From: Eutreptiella sp. 'Long Island Sound 2002'
Taxonomy: Eukaryota; Euglenozoa; Euglenophyceae; Eutreptiales; Eutreptiaceae
Assembly: GCA_964036045.1 (NCBI GenBank)
Contig: OZ038379.1
Span: 17,517,017-17,581,016 of the forward strand
Direction of reading: 5' to 3'
DNA: 64,000 bases
The notes beneath the pieces were generated by a model. That model ran no database searches. It worked only from the letters and a program-made list of their open reading frames with translations, and had not been told where the DNA came from. Positions 57,201 through 64,000 of the stretch are shown here, in pieces (position 1 is the stretch's first letter; every line of letters starts with the position of its first letter). A program made the translations under genes and the position numbers.

Positions 57201-60200
57201 GTAAATTTCGTTTTTTCCCACTATGGTCACTTTGGTCTGGGGAGGGGGGGAGTGGGTTTTGGGGGAGCCCCCCCCCCTCCCCTTGGTTTTTAATTATTCT
57301 AAAAGAAGCCCTGACGCACGCCCATGCACACGACATGCACACATTCACAACCACGACAATTCATGGTCCTGACCGGGGGCACCGGGGCCCCACGCAAAGC
57401 AGTCAGTGGCATATCTGCGCTCGCCCGCAGGCAGTGGCAGCCACTGCAGGTCCCACAATGTGCCACGGTGCCGGAGACACACGGGCAGCGGTACACAGTC
57501 CGAGACATGATGCACGAGGTCGGGCCGTGCCACCAGACCACAGGACCAGGTCTGCAGATCTTGAGGCGGGTGAGGGCTGCCAGAGGACATCACTCACCAC
57601 AGCCCCTCTCAGGGGGGGGGGGGGGGTGACAAAGCCCTCAGATGTTGCTGCTCTCCTGGAAATGGGCGGCATCAATCGACCTCTCGCCACTTGCGAAGGT
57701 CCACCAAGCCGCTGTGTTGGCCACGGATTCTCCGTTGCAGCGGGTTGTGTGTGGTACCGACATATTAAAGACCCACACGGCAATAATTTTCAGTGCGGAA
57801 TGCAAACACTCTTCCGTGGCGGCTTCCATTGGGGGGGGCGGGGGCTTCGAGCCGGGGTGAATGAGCGGGGCTACTCCACCACCCCATGATTGAGGTGGGG
57901 CTTGTGGAACTCCATCTGTGCGTCTCGGAGCGGTCTCTTGATGTATTCGGGGGCGGCTTGTGGGGGTGAGCGCAGTGCATGCGCAATGCAACCATTCGGC
58001 CACTGGGGCAGACAAAGCAGCGATTTCCAACTAAGTCATTGAGCTCAAGCCTCTCCTCAAGCTCAGCAACTCTCTGCCGCATATGCGCGGTCTCTTGCTC
58101 CCACTCCGCATGCGGTCGGTCCTTGTCGGCCAGCTGCATCCGTACCTACGAGTATTGGCTTTGTTGCGATTGCAGCGTCCCTTGTAGACGTCCTGCTGTC
58201 CTTTTGGTAGGCCCGGCCCTGGCGGCCTACACCCCTAACATTGATCCCCGTCGTGCACTAATCATTTTGAGGTGGGTGCCATAGGGAACAGTCTTTTCAA
58301 AAAGGAAATCTGCCTCACAGCTCAATCTACGGGCCAGTGCCATGGCTTTTGCGTGCCCCGTGTTCGTCGATCGAAGGTGGTGTGTGCTTATTGGGACCGG
58401 GGGAGAGGCACAGTCGAATACCGGCCCCACTGCTTCCCAGTGCAGTATACTGCCCCCGGGGCGTCCGCTCCGCTGCCGGCGCCAGCAGGCTTCACATGCA
58501 CTCCCCGGACTGTGAAGAGGGGCGGCCACATCTGAAGTGTAGGGAAGCGCCGAGCAAGTGTAGGGAGGCGTCAGGGAGGTGTCGTGAGGGGGGTGGGGGG
58601 GGTGTTAGACAGCGGCAGGAGGTTCCAAGTGTGAATGTATGCTACTGCCAACAACATGCGCTCCCAGTGCACGGCTCGCTGTAAGGGCTAGGCGAGTCAT
58701 CCAATACTCGCGAGCATCCGAGTATTCGGCAATTCAAAATCAAATCAACCGTGATGACTAAAATTTCTCACATTTCATAGTTATTCTGTTCTCGTTGTGG
58801 CTAATGCCTTAACGGCCGCAACACCACATCGGCGAAAGCGGGCGAACCTCGCAAAGCCGATTTCTCGAGATCTGCGAAAAATTGAATGCTAACAATTGGT
58901 ACATGGATCATCAGACACTACATCTAACAGCCTGTGCAACCGGTTATGAGTGCAGCTGGATTTCAGGGATGGCGATCGGTCGCATTCGAAAAAAAAAAGA
59001 GGGCGGCCCGCAGCACACCGAGTCGGTTGCATAAAAGATGTAGTCGCCGCCAGGCAGACAGAACTCTACCCGATTGACCGTGTTGTCCTGGTACGTCTGG
59101 GAGAACATTCGGTACGGGGGCTTGACCCCCACGAGGGCCCAGCCGACTTCTGCCGCAAAGTCCTTCGTGACGATCTCCAGGACCGTCTCGCTGCCGTCAC
59201 ACGTCTCGTCCGAAGAGGCCGCATCCACGCCGCTATCAACGACCATCAGACTGCCGATGACGCCGCGCAGGCGGCCCGTGCCGTCCGCGGCGCAGCCGAT
59301 CCAGCCCCCCGCGATCCCCACGACGCCGGCGGTGCTGTCGTACCGCAGCGTCTGGATCTGCTCCCCATTGACCAGCAGCCGGGCGCTCGCCCCTGCGACG
59401 GCGTAGTGCAGGTCGATGGCGTACTCGACGCCGATCTGGAACGCGTAGTCGAACCACACGGCCTCCGGTGCATTCCCCCTGACCGCCAGCCCCAAGCGGG
59501 CGGACCGCCCTGACGCACCGAACCCCACCACAAAGTCCCCCTTGTCCGCGAAGCTCGCGCCGCGGACGTACGCGCTCAGGCCCGGCCCGGCGGTCGGGTC
59601 GAGCGCGGTCAGCCGCACCGTCGCATTAATCGAGAGGCCGGGGACGTCCATGCGGTCGGCCCGGGGGTCCGGCACGCACACGTCCACTGCGCTGTCGTAC
59701 GCGGCGGCCGCGTCGCGCTGCAGGTACAGCCCGACCTCGTCCACCGTCGCCAGCGCCGAGGAGACCACGAGGCGCATGGCCGTCATGGGCACCGGAGGCC
59801 GCAGCTCGAACACGTGCGTTGCGGCGGACGCCAGCGTGAAGGCCCCCGCGTAGTCCTGCCACGCCACCGCGTCCTGCCACGTCACGTCGGAGAGGTCGCC
59901 GGGGGGCAGCGGCGACAGGGGGTCCGCGGTGTACTGGAGGGTGAACACCACCCCCTCCCACCCGCCTTTCGGGAAGCGCCCCGTGGCGTCCCGCCCCCAC
60001 GCGACGTACTGGACCGGCGCGGCGCCCGCCAGCCGGATGCCCACGAACCTCCGGCCACCGTGCGGCGCCCCCGGGGCCCAGCCGCGCTCGTCGGCCCGGA
60101 CCCCGTCGTTGACGTTGTTCCAGCAGCGCGGCCCGGCGACGTCGGGGGCGGTCCCGGTGTGCGGGCCGGGCTCGGGGCAGAGCCCGGGGAGGGAGCTGGA

Positions 60201-63200
60201 GGCGAAGGGGATGCCGCCTGCGCTCTGGGCCGCCATGTTGTGGGTGCGGTGGAGCGGGCTCGTGTGCGGCTGGACGAACATCATCGGGCCCACGCCCGCG
60301 CCTGCAGAGGGTGTGAGGGGGGGCGGACACGGTCCTCCGGAATGGGGAGGGCCTCCAAACAGGCCAAGAAAGGAGGCCACTGTGTGCTCTCCTCGGGTCC
60401 CAAAATGGAGGTGACCACTGGACAGTCCCAGTGTTCTACGAATTTGTTTGTGAATTGTGACCTGTCCTGATTCTGGAACCCTCGGGCCATGTGGTACAAC
60501 TGCCCACGCCATCGGTGGTGGATGACTGGGATGACTGGGAGGCCTTCTACACTGGCAGGCTGGTGGACGCCACAGTGGGACAAGCATTCCACTATCACCC
60601 CCTCCCCCCCTGCTCTACCCACAAATGACCTCAACCAACAAGCAGATCACACAGTCGTACCCCTCGGTTGGGTCTAGTTAACAAGCAACAAGCAATAACA
60701 AGCACTTCACGTTTCCAGTTGGCCAGTATCTCTGTCCCAGCGCTTCGGGCTCCACTCTACTCTCGCCATGTTTTGCATTGATACATGCCGTTCCCAAATC
60801 TGGAGCAGCAATGGTGGCGCTGCGGGGCGAAGGTGCCAAGATCGGAGGTCATCCTGTGCAGCGTGTTCGCAAAGGCACAAGCACACCAGGACATCCGACC
60901 ATCGAACATGCAATACGCAACATGTGTGGACGGCATGGGGTTTGGGCCAGAACCTCCTCCTCTAAAAAGTACATAGCTGCAGATCCATGACATCCAAACC
61001 TTCCGGCGCACGGGGCGCAGTTCCCGCCCTTGTGGAGTATGTGGGCACCTTGCAGAGGGAGGGGGGGGGGGGTTTGCCCCCCCCCACCCCCGAGCCGCTT
61101 GTTATCCAGACAGGGCTAGGGGGGGTTCTCATAAAGGCGGCAGGCGGCAGTAGGTTTTGGGGGGGTTTGGCACAAGGCCTCGGTATCTGCTCGTTTGCCT
61201 TTGGTGGCGCCTATTGGCCTCTCGCCACTGCTTATTCTGACCCTCTGTGGGTCCGAACGTTTTTTGGTTGTGTCAACGGAGCCCCTGGATGACTGGTCCT
61301 GTATGACTACTCCAGGGTCGGCTGTCCCGGAGACGGGCTGTTGCCCGTGCCGTTGACCAGGTGCATCCAGATGCACACTCCGAGTCCATGCTGGGTTTGC
61401 TGACTCCAGCACTGACTTGAGCACGCTGGGGTGTGCATCTACAGGATAATTTTCCTGACAGGGGCTCCTAACAACCACAATTATCCTTTCCCGTTTTTCC
61501 TTTCCTTCTTCTCCTTCTGCGCTCTGCACCGTTTTCGGTGAGCGGCGGTCTGCCCTGTCCTGTTACCCTCCTTGGTTTGTCCCTTTCCCCCTGCCCTGTT
61601 TCTTCCCCGCCCTCTCCATTCTTTCTGCCCTGGGGGGCATTGGGTGGCGGGGGTGCATGTTGCTGTAGGGAGGGGGTAGAGGAGGGGGCGGGGGAGGGGG
61701 AGTGGGAGTGGGTTCGTCTCGTTTTGAAGCGGGGGGGGGGGGCTGGTGAGGGTCGGGGCGGGTCGGACAGAAGGGGGGCGTACCCGTCCCCATGATTACG
61801 ATCTTTCCGGGAAAGAATCGCTTGAACCGGATTTCAGACGCAGCGAAGATGTCGACGTCCCCCTCCGGCACCGACACCGTGGGCCCAGTGAGGGCGGTGT
61901 CCACGGCCCATCCTTCTGCCGCGATCCAAGGCCGGTCCGAGTCATGCGCGCTGTGCGTGCCCGGGAACACCAGGAACACGGTGCAGGACATGGTGCAGGT
62001 GACTTCGAGCTGGACGACAGAGGGCGGCTGCGGGGGCTCGTGGGATGGCCGGGAGACGTAGAGGTACCCGGCGCCAGCCACGAAGCTGCCGAGGGTCACG
62101 AAGCGCCAGTCGCGATCCACGTACACGCGGTCGGAGACCCAGGGCATGCCCACGTGGTACGGCAGGCCGGACGTCACGGTTGTGACCTGCACCCCCGCGA
62201 AGGCGATCACATACTCCGGGAGGGCGGTCTCGAAGGTGTACGTCTGCACTGGCCAGTCCTCCATCACGCCCTTGATCCCCATTTGCCTGGAACAGTGGGG
62301 TCGGGCACGGCAGCCACGGAAAAGCAGAGCAGCAAAGTGGAGGAGACTGTGGGCATGAGGATAAGGTTTGAGGGGGATGGGGATGACAGGGTAGTGCATG
62401 AGGGATGGGCAGATCGGGCATGAAGGGCACCAACCCTCCCGCCCCCCCCCCCCCCCGTACGGGGCAAATGTTTTCCACGGTATGGGCCACGGTATGGGGT
62501 GGACCGTTTTTGTAAAAAAAAAAAACCCTCAGTCCCTCAGACCTTGGACTCAAAGATGATATGCATTGGACACAATTGCAAACACAAGACACGGACTGGG
62601 CACCACAAATCATTGCATTCAGCCACGTAACTGCTTGATAATATCCCCAGAGGCACGAATTGCAGTGCTAGACAAGGGCCCAATTGTGGGATGCGGTTAT
62701 TGACATACCCATTCGCCATTGCCAAAAGGTACCCAATCTGCGTGCCATGAGACATGCTCCTGCGGTCAGCCGTCAGGAGCCCCTTCATGATGATTCGGAA
62801 CGATCCCTGCACGACAGTGCTGGGTACTGGCAAAGTCAAAGCAGTATTTGAACAGTCAGCCAAATCAGGCATAACCATATAAAGGGAGGCATCAAAAACA
62901 TTCTTGTAAGAACTTAGGTCCAGCGACATACCTGACCGTTGCCTGGGGTCCAGCACCCACAGCTCATCAAAAAACGGCAACTGTTTGTCCTTGTATTTGG
63001 CAATCAGAGCAAGAACAGTGATGACAGTGGGCCGCACGTATGTCTCTGCTTGGTTCTTGCCACACATGAGGCCACCAACTGCACTACAAACACAAAACAC
63101 AAGGCGCAATTCGTCCATCAGGGCCCAACTTCGGCCCTTTGATAGAAAAACCAAGGCATCTGATAATGTTCAGGGATCCCTCCGAGGTAGGGTTTTTTGA

Positions 63201-64000
63201 TTGGAGTCCGCAAGCAGTGTCACATCAGAGCCATCTCAAAAAGCCTCACATTTTGTACGGTTCAACATCACCAGATCAGCCCTATATTTCTTGTCCCGCT
63301 CCTAGTCCCATGGTTGGGTGCTGTGGCCAGGATCGCTCTGTTTTTCTGTTCGTTCTTTGGCCTGTGTTGCCTTGCGTTGTTGTACTTTTTCTTTCTTCAA
63401 TGTGTTCGGTTTCTTTTGTTTGTTGTACTAGCAGCAGCAGTAGTAGCAGTAGTAGTACTAGTTGCAGCTGCCAACGGGCCGGACTTTGAACCCAAAAAGG
63501 GGGGCTTGGACAGGCTTGGCGGACACACAGTTCACAAAATAGCCCAATCCTCTGCACAGTCAGGACGCTTCTGTCGAAGGGCACAACAGTCCGCCTTGCC
63601 CAAAGACAAAAACAATAGTTTCAGCATTCTTGGAGTGGCATACATTGCAAGGCATGGTCTGGTCAAGAATACACGGGAAGGCAGGAACGAGAGACAAATG
63701 GGTGTCTAATATTGCCTGTTTCTGTGTTATGGTTCCGAGAACCCACTGTACGGGCCACTGTACAGGACAAAACGGGGAATCCGGGTTACCGTTCGGGAGG
63801 GGGGCGGGGGGGGGGGATGTTGGGAGACGGGGACGGCAGGGTCCTGCGCGAGGGGCATACCTGACGCGCACCGTCAGGGCACAGCCAACCAGCAGAGAGC
63901 TGTCCTGCACGCTGTTCCAGAGCTTGACGACCGCCGGCATTGCACCCCCGTCCGCCAGCACCCACTCCACCCAGCGCTCCCCGGGGCCCTCCGAGTGGTT
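36012..64000 (-). CDS. Giant receptor-like ADP-ribosyltransferase gene (12 visible exons, 5' partial)
   Basis: Twelve minus-strand exons join in frame: 64000-63861, 62286-61784, 60301-59019, 56139-54892, 53870-53537, 53093-52020, 51313-47223, 45444-44292, 43042-42654, 41753-40674, 38832-38587 and 36929-36012. All eleven introns are GT-AG, every donor and acceptor phase agrees, and the total is 12,459 nt to a TAA at 36012-36014. The visible product is 4,152 aa. Order: beta-sandwich and lectin-like ectodomains (1-1170), CCP-like segment and seven RCC1 repeats (1170-1733), Ser/Thr/Pro stalk (1734-2820), three membrane segments (about 2962-3080), LIM-like zinc domain, ankyrin-like repeats, YYY/W module, uncharacterised cytosolic region, ADP-ribosyltransferase (about 3724-3890) and a Pro/Ser-rich tail. 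An odd number of membrane segments puts the enzyme in the cytosol. The start lies beyond 64000. An extra small exon could hide in a long intron. Confidence 0.85.
36930..38586 (-). other. Intron 11 of the giant gene
   Basis: 1,657 bp, with poly-C/G runs near 36950-36967, 37267-37283 and 37719. No gene or element ends recognised. Confidence 0.6.
38587..38832 (-). CDS. Giant gene, visible exon 11 (ADP-ribosyltransferase catalytic core)
   Basis: Visible residues 3766-3847. The acceptor is CTTTGCAG|GTGGAC and the donor GCTGAG|GTATTT, both phase 0. This exon holds the three signature elements of R-S-ExE mono-ADP-ribosyltransferases: the NAD-binding arginine in LYRG (R3782), the serine motif in WPAFSSAS (about 3805-3808), and E-A-E (3845-3847), whose last glutamate is the expected catalytic residue. 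The exon ends exactly after that glutamate. All key residues are present, so the domain should be active. The usual reaction transfers ADP-ribose from NAD+ to arginine side chains of target proteins. Confidence 0.9.
38833..40673 (-). other. Intron 10 of the giant gene
   Basis: 1,841 bp. Contains poly-G/C (40285-40308) and, on the minus strand near 39183-39170, a GGGTTCGAACAC sequence resembling a Pol III B box. No A box or cloverleaf accompanies it. No gene seen. Confidence 0.5.
40674..41753 (-). CDS. Giant gene, visible exon 10 (uncharacterised cytosolic region and start of ART fold)
   Basis: Visible residues 3406-3765. The acceptor is CCCGTCAG|GAGGTG and the donor GCGCAG|GTGTTG, both phase 0. 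Most of it is a mixed alpha/beta region I do not recognise (HVGDGLWHTYPNFV, MPACKNPECRGM with a CxxxxC pair). The last ~42 residues (HVYTYELDG, IYSAMNRAMRTQDPEAI, FWRPLIAQ) match the N-terminal helices of the NAD:arginine ADP-ribosyltransferase fold, where a tyrosine-containing helix and an LR(T/S)xD turn precede the YRG strand. Confidence 0.8.
42654..43042 (-). CDS. Giant gene, visible exon 9 (YYY/W module)
   Basis: Visible residues 3276-3405. The acceptor is TGCTGCAG|GGCACAG (phase 1) and the donor CGGGAG|GTGGCC (phase 0). Joined to exon 8 it completes a short module with RPVYVG, then YLYYYTP, then VGWCVSDYLG. I recognise this pattern (R-P-x-Y...YLYY...W.V) from protist multidomain proteins without a settled name. 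The rest is basic (KKSKTRGL-like, YRPRRRGKDKG) and probably disordered. Intron 9 (42653-41754) shows only poly-C and CCRCCA-type runs. Confidence 0.75.
43043..44291 (-). other. Intron 8 of the giant gene
   Basis: 1,249 bp. Holds scattered TTGACATG/CATGTCAA words in two clusters, about 43240-43400 and (inverted) about 43845-43910. These include GCGCGTTGACATG and the inverted CATGTCAACGCGC, suggesting a ~650-bp degenerate foldback element. Poly-C and ACCC repeats lie near 44025-44060. No gene seen. Confidence 0.5.
44292..45444 (-). CDS. Giant gene, visible exon 8 (membrane segments, LIM-like domain, ankyrin-like repeats)
   Basis: Visible residues 2892-3275. The acceptor is ATCCACAG|GCCGGT (phase 0) and the donor TATGTCG|GTATGT (phase 1). 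Three hydrophobic stretches are the predicted membrane spans: SFLVVLLVALGALSPL (about 2962), VGLLVGLHLIAGGLVWYLAL (about 3022) and a long Ala/Leu segment (about 3052-3078). Immediately after comes a LIM-like zinc pattern: CPIC, 23 residues, H-x2-C-x2-C-x2-C (HTRCLRCCRC), then YHDRCW. Two ankyrin-like helical repeats follow (VELVHLLAATIKG..., TAWHCAAAAGNLPQLRALLQ). The exon ends SYNCRPVYVG, the first half of a module finished in exon 9. LIM and ankyrin units usually bind proteins, which supports a cytosolic signalling segment. Confidence 0.85.
45445..47222 (-). other. Intron 7 of the giant gene
   Basis: 1,778 bp. Contains (GAGACA)n at about 47044-47075, a short TTAGGGTTAGG at about 46773-46785, and three ~45-bp degenerate repeats of AAATCTGGGGTATTGATCC type (46855-46960). 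No gene recognised. An additional small exon cannot be excluded, but exons 7 and 8 already join in phase 0. Confidence 0.6.
47223..51313 (-). CDS. Giant gene, visible exon 7 (RCC1 repeats 4-7 and mucin-like stalk)
   Basis: Visible residues 1528-2891. The acceptor is CGCAACAG|GGTCCC (phase 1) and the donor TGCCAG|GTCAGC (phase 0). Four RCC1 blades (GWNSRGTLG, GSNQQGQLG, GSNQHGQLG, GLNSNGQLG; 51300-50700) complete a seven-repeat set with exon 6. A stalk of ~1,090 residues rich in Thr, Ser and Pro follows (about 50695-47430). Its C-terminal half is regular 16-residue repeats such as TPTASRLYTISSTASQ (48-bp period, about 48520-47640). The middle carries longer internal duplications (49000-49420, with a partial repeat at 49920-50130). 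Such stalks are normally densely O-glycosylated and extended. The exon ends with a Cys-containing juxtamembrane fold (FALCAPEKQ..., YKCIQSLWMG, VALASDCQ). Confidence 0.88.
51325..51480. repeat. AACAC/AGCAC microsatellite at the start of intron 6's distal part
   Basis: Degenerate ACAACACAAC and AGCACAGCAC words lie immediately upstream, in sense orientation, of the exon 7 acceptor, within the 706-bp intron 52019-51314. On the sense strand this is a T/G-rich tract before the AG, possibly acting as a polypyrimidine substitute. Confidence 0.85.
52020..53093 (-). CDS. Giant gene, visible exon 6 (CCP-like segment and RCC1 repeats 1-3)
   Basis: Visible residues 1170-1527. The acceptor is CCATCCAG|GCGCCA and the donor TTGACAG|GTGTGG, both phase 1. 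A Cys-rich start (CSGQCGGLCSACGFG) is followed by a CCP/sushi-like pattern (CGPP..., GICNPQCTQPY, AKCRTNGEWEYGGTC). Three RCC1-type blades come next, each with a G.N..GQLG core and a ..AG..H(S/T).F.. core (GFNSNGQLG, GSNRHGQLG, GANRMGQLG). The exon ends with a second cysteine module (QYRCIPGVDF, PQCMSLDGTQCYEAAGGC, FNVTCGG, HWCYEI) that interrupts the propeller before blade 4. Confidence 0.85.
53537..53870 (-). CDS. Giant gene, visible exon 5
   Basis: Visible residues 1059-1170. The acceptor is GCACCCAG|AATTGG (phase 0) and the donor ATTCAAG|GTGGTG (phase 1; a second GTG three bases on would add one glycine). Strand-rich sequence includes QYINLPAVDNWSES, LRIIGAVGRGQQHVYVDQT and GYRLSLVGTPFRVEPGEPAQ. 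It looks like a jelly-roll type ectodomain. No family assigned. Intron 5 (53536-53094) shows nothing notable. Confidence 0.75.
54122..54690. repeat. (AAC)n, AACAC and (CACAT)n microsatellites in intron 4
   Basis: (ACA)n/(AAC)n at about 54128-54220, irregular AACAC repeats at 54220-54330, and (ACATC)n at about 54350-54685. The last is nearly pure for over 250 bp. All lie within the 1,021-bp intron 54891-53871. Long frames across them are artefacts. Confidence 0.95.
54892..56139 (-). CDS. Giant gene, visible exon 4 (three GDGW-type modules and F5/8C-like domain)
   Basis: Visible residues 643-1058. The acceptor is GCCACAG|GAAAACG (phase 0) and the donor CCTGAG|GTGTCA (phase 0). The exon starts ENDGWSGGTFSLSRNG, which completes the CLPGGDYIFYATDS strand of exon 3. 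The same module recurs as CLAPGDYQLAAFGD... and CLAAGAYTFVATARYGDGWR, giving three copies. Between copies one and two lies an F5/8C-like region (VREVRLWPRC, GAVVEVLTRQGWRQCG, HVRVRKGG, LALAEVEVFSR). Cysteines are regularly spaced, as in secreted domains. The exon contains no long hydrophobic segment. Confidence 0.8.
57107..57313. mobile_element. hAT-type MITE (207 bp) in intron 3
   Basis: The ends are perfect 13-bp inverted repeats, CAGGGCTTCTTTT (57107-57119) and AAAAGAAGCCCTG (57301-57313). ACGCACGC lies directly before (57099-57106) and after (57314-57321). An 8-bp target duplication with CAGGG-type ends is the hallmark of hAT transposons. The 181-bp core is G/C-run rich and non-coding. 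It lies inside intron 3 (59018-56140) of the giant gene. Confidence 0.85.
57638..58530 (-). pseudogene. Possible coding remnant in intron 3
   Basis: Minus-strand open segments in shifting frames. One includes EWEQETAHMRQRVAELEERL, a coiled-coil-like stretch (about 58105-58045), followed by NRCFVCPSGRMVALRMHCAH with spaced cysteines and histidines. The frame breaks within ~100 codons and no start or splice sites fit the host gene. It is probably an old transposon or retrocopy fragment. The rest of the 2,879-bp intron holds long G runs (56460, 56935, 57614). Confidence 0.3.
59019..60301 (-). CDS. Giant gene, visible exon 3 (F5/8C-like and LamG-like domains)
   Basis: Visible residues 215-642. 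The acceptor is CTCTGCAG|GCGCGG (phase 1) and the donor GACTCG|GTGTGC (phase 0). The first half resembles an F5/8 type C (discoidin) galactose-binding fold: CWNNVNDGVRADERGW, FVGIRLAGAAPVQYVAWGRD, TLQYT, then MRLVVSSALATVDEVGLY. The second half resembles a LamG/concanavalin-like jelly roll: SARLGLAVRGN, ARLLVNGEQIQTLRYDST and GVIGSLMVVDSG. The exon ends in the strand CLPGGDYIFYATDS of a glycine/aspartate-rich module that is completed by the next exon. All of this predicts extracellular ligand binding. Confidence 0.8.
60302..61783 (-). other. Intron 2 of the giant gene
   Basis: 1,482 bp. Holds poly-G and poly-C runs (61061-61090, 61725-61742) and no recognisable element or gene. Confidence 0.6.
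61784..62286 (-). CDS. Giant gene, visible exon 2 (beta-sandwich module)
   Basis: Visible residues 47-214. The acceptor is GTTCCAG|GCAAATGG in phase 2 and the donor GGGACGG|GTACGCC in phase 1. Features are a WRFVTLGSF strand region, CTMSCTVFLVFPG with two cysteines, and a segment RPWIAAEGWAVD...FFPGKIVIMG. That last pattern (WL..GW.DT...F...F..G.V.LG) is typical of secreted beta-sandwich modules in bacteria and protists. It predicts an extracellular carbohydrate- or ligand-binding unit. Confidence 0.75.
62537..63154 (-). pseudogene. Unknown coding fragment inside intron 1 of the giant gene
   Basis: A minus-strand frame of about 200 codons with protein-like composition, less GC-rich than the flanking exons. 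It includes KYKDKQLPFFDELWVLDPRQ and TALTLPVPSTVVQGSFRIIM. It has no matching splice phases to the host gene: the host exons on either side already join perfectly in phase 2. The FFDELWVLDPRQ phrase is faintly like DNA-transposase segments, so a transposon relic is my best guess. The rest of this 1,574-bp intron holds poly-G/C runs and a short CAG/TAG repeat near 63430-63465. Confidence 0.35.
63861..64000 (-). CDS. Giant gene, visible exon 1 (partial)
   Basis: Visible residues 1-46. The frame reads into the window from outside and ends at the donor CGTCAG|GTATGC in phase 2. It contains RWVEWVLADGG and LTVRVR, with beta-strand character. No domain is assigned; it probably completes a galactose-binding or beta-sandwich unit with the next exon. 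Confidence 0.75.

Overview
The window is nuclear DNA of a eukaryote. It holds spliced GT-AG genes, LTR retrotransposons, a Mutator-like transposase, long tandem arrays, many microsatellites and a short TTAGGG-type repeat tract. There are no prokaryotic operons. Gene exons are GC-rich, while introns and spacers are full of poly-G/poly-C runs of 8-20 bases. The mix (RCC1, F5/8C-like, LamG-like, ankyrin and ADP-ribosyltransferase modules in one very large gene, plus chromodomain Ty3 elements and a FAR1-type MULE) suggests a unicellular eukaryote such as a microalga or heterotrophic protist. I cannot name the lineage.

Left half (1-36 kb), repeat-dominated. 1-8.9 kb: the 3' part of a chromodomain Ty3/gypsy element, partly duplicated in tandem. 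It is hit by a 789-bp solo-LTR-like insertion with a 5-bp target duplication and by a 317-bp retroposed insertion with a 15-bp target duplication. 10.5-14.1 kb: a ~53-bp satellite of about 67 copies with ~475-bp higher-order structure. 14.1-18.0 kb: a young non-autonomous LTR retrotransposon (504-bp LTRs, 3 differences seen) that landed inside that satellite and carries a gag-like ORF with one stop. 18.0-21.6 kb: an intact ~1196-aa MULE transposase whose N-terminus looks like a ubiquitin-like domain ending in LRGG. 21.7-23.7 kb: a 21-bp minisatellite. 25.2-27.8 kb: a 2.6-kb element with inverted ends, an 11-bp flanking direct repeat and a 342-aa ORF of unknown function. 28-34 kb: foldback elements, one of them ended by TTAGGG-like repeats, and transposon remnants.

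Right half (36-64 kb): essentially one giant minus-strand gene. I chained twelve exons whose splice phases all agree (12,459 nt of CDS, at least 4,152 aa, 5' end outside the window). In order the product has beta-sandwich/lectin-like ectodomains, a CCP-like segment, a seven-repeat RCC1 propeller, a ~1,090-residue Ser/Thr/Pro mucin-like stalk, three membrane segments, a LIM-like zinc domain, ankyrin-like repeats, a short YYY/W module, and a C-terminal R-S-ExE ADP-ribosyltransferase domain. This layout predicts a cell-surface receptor with a cytosolic mono-ADP-ribosyltransferase output. It is the most interesting system in the window. Its introns carry microsatellites, a hAT-type MITE and transposon debris.
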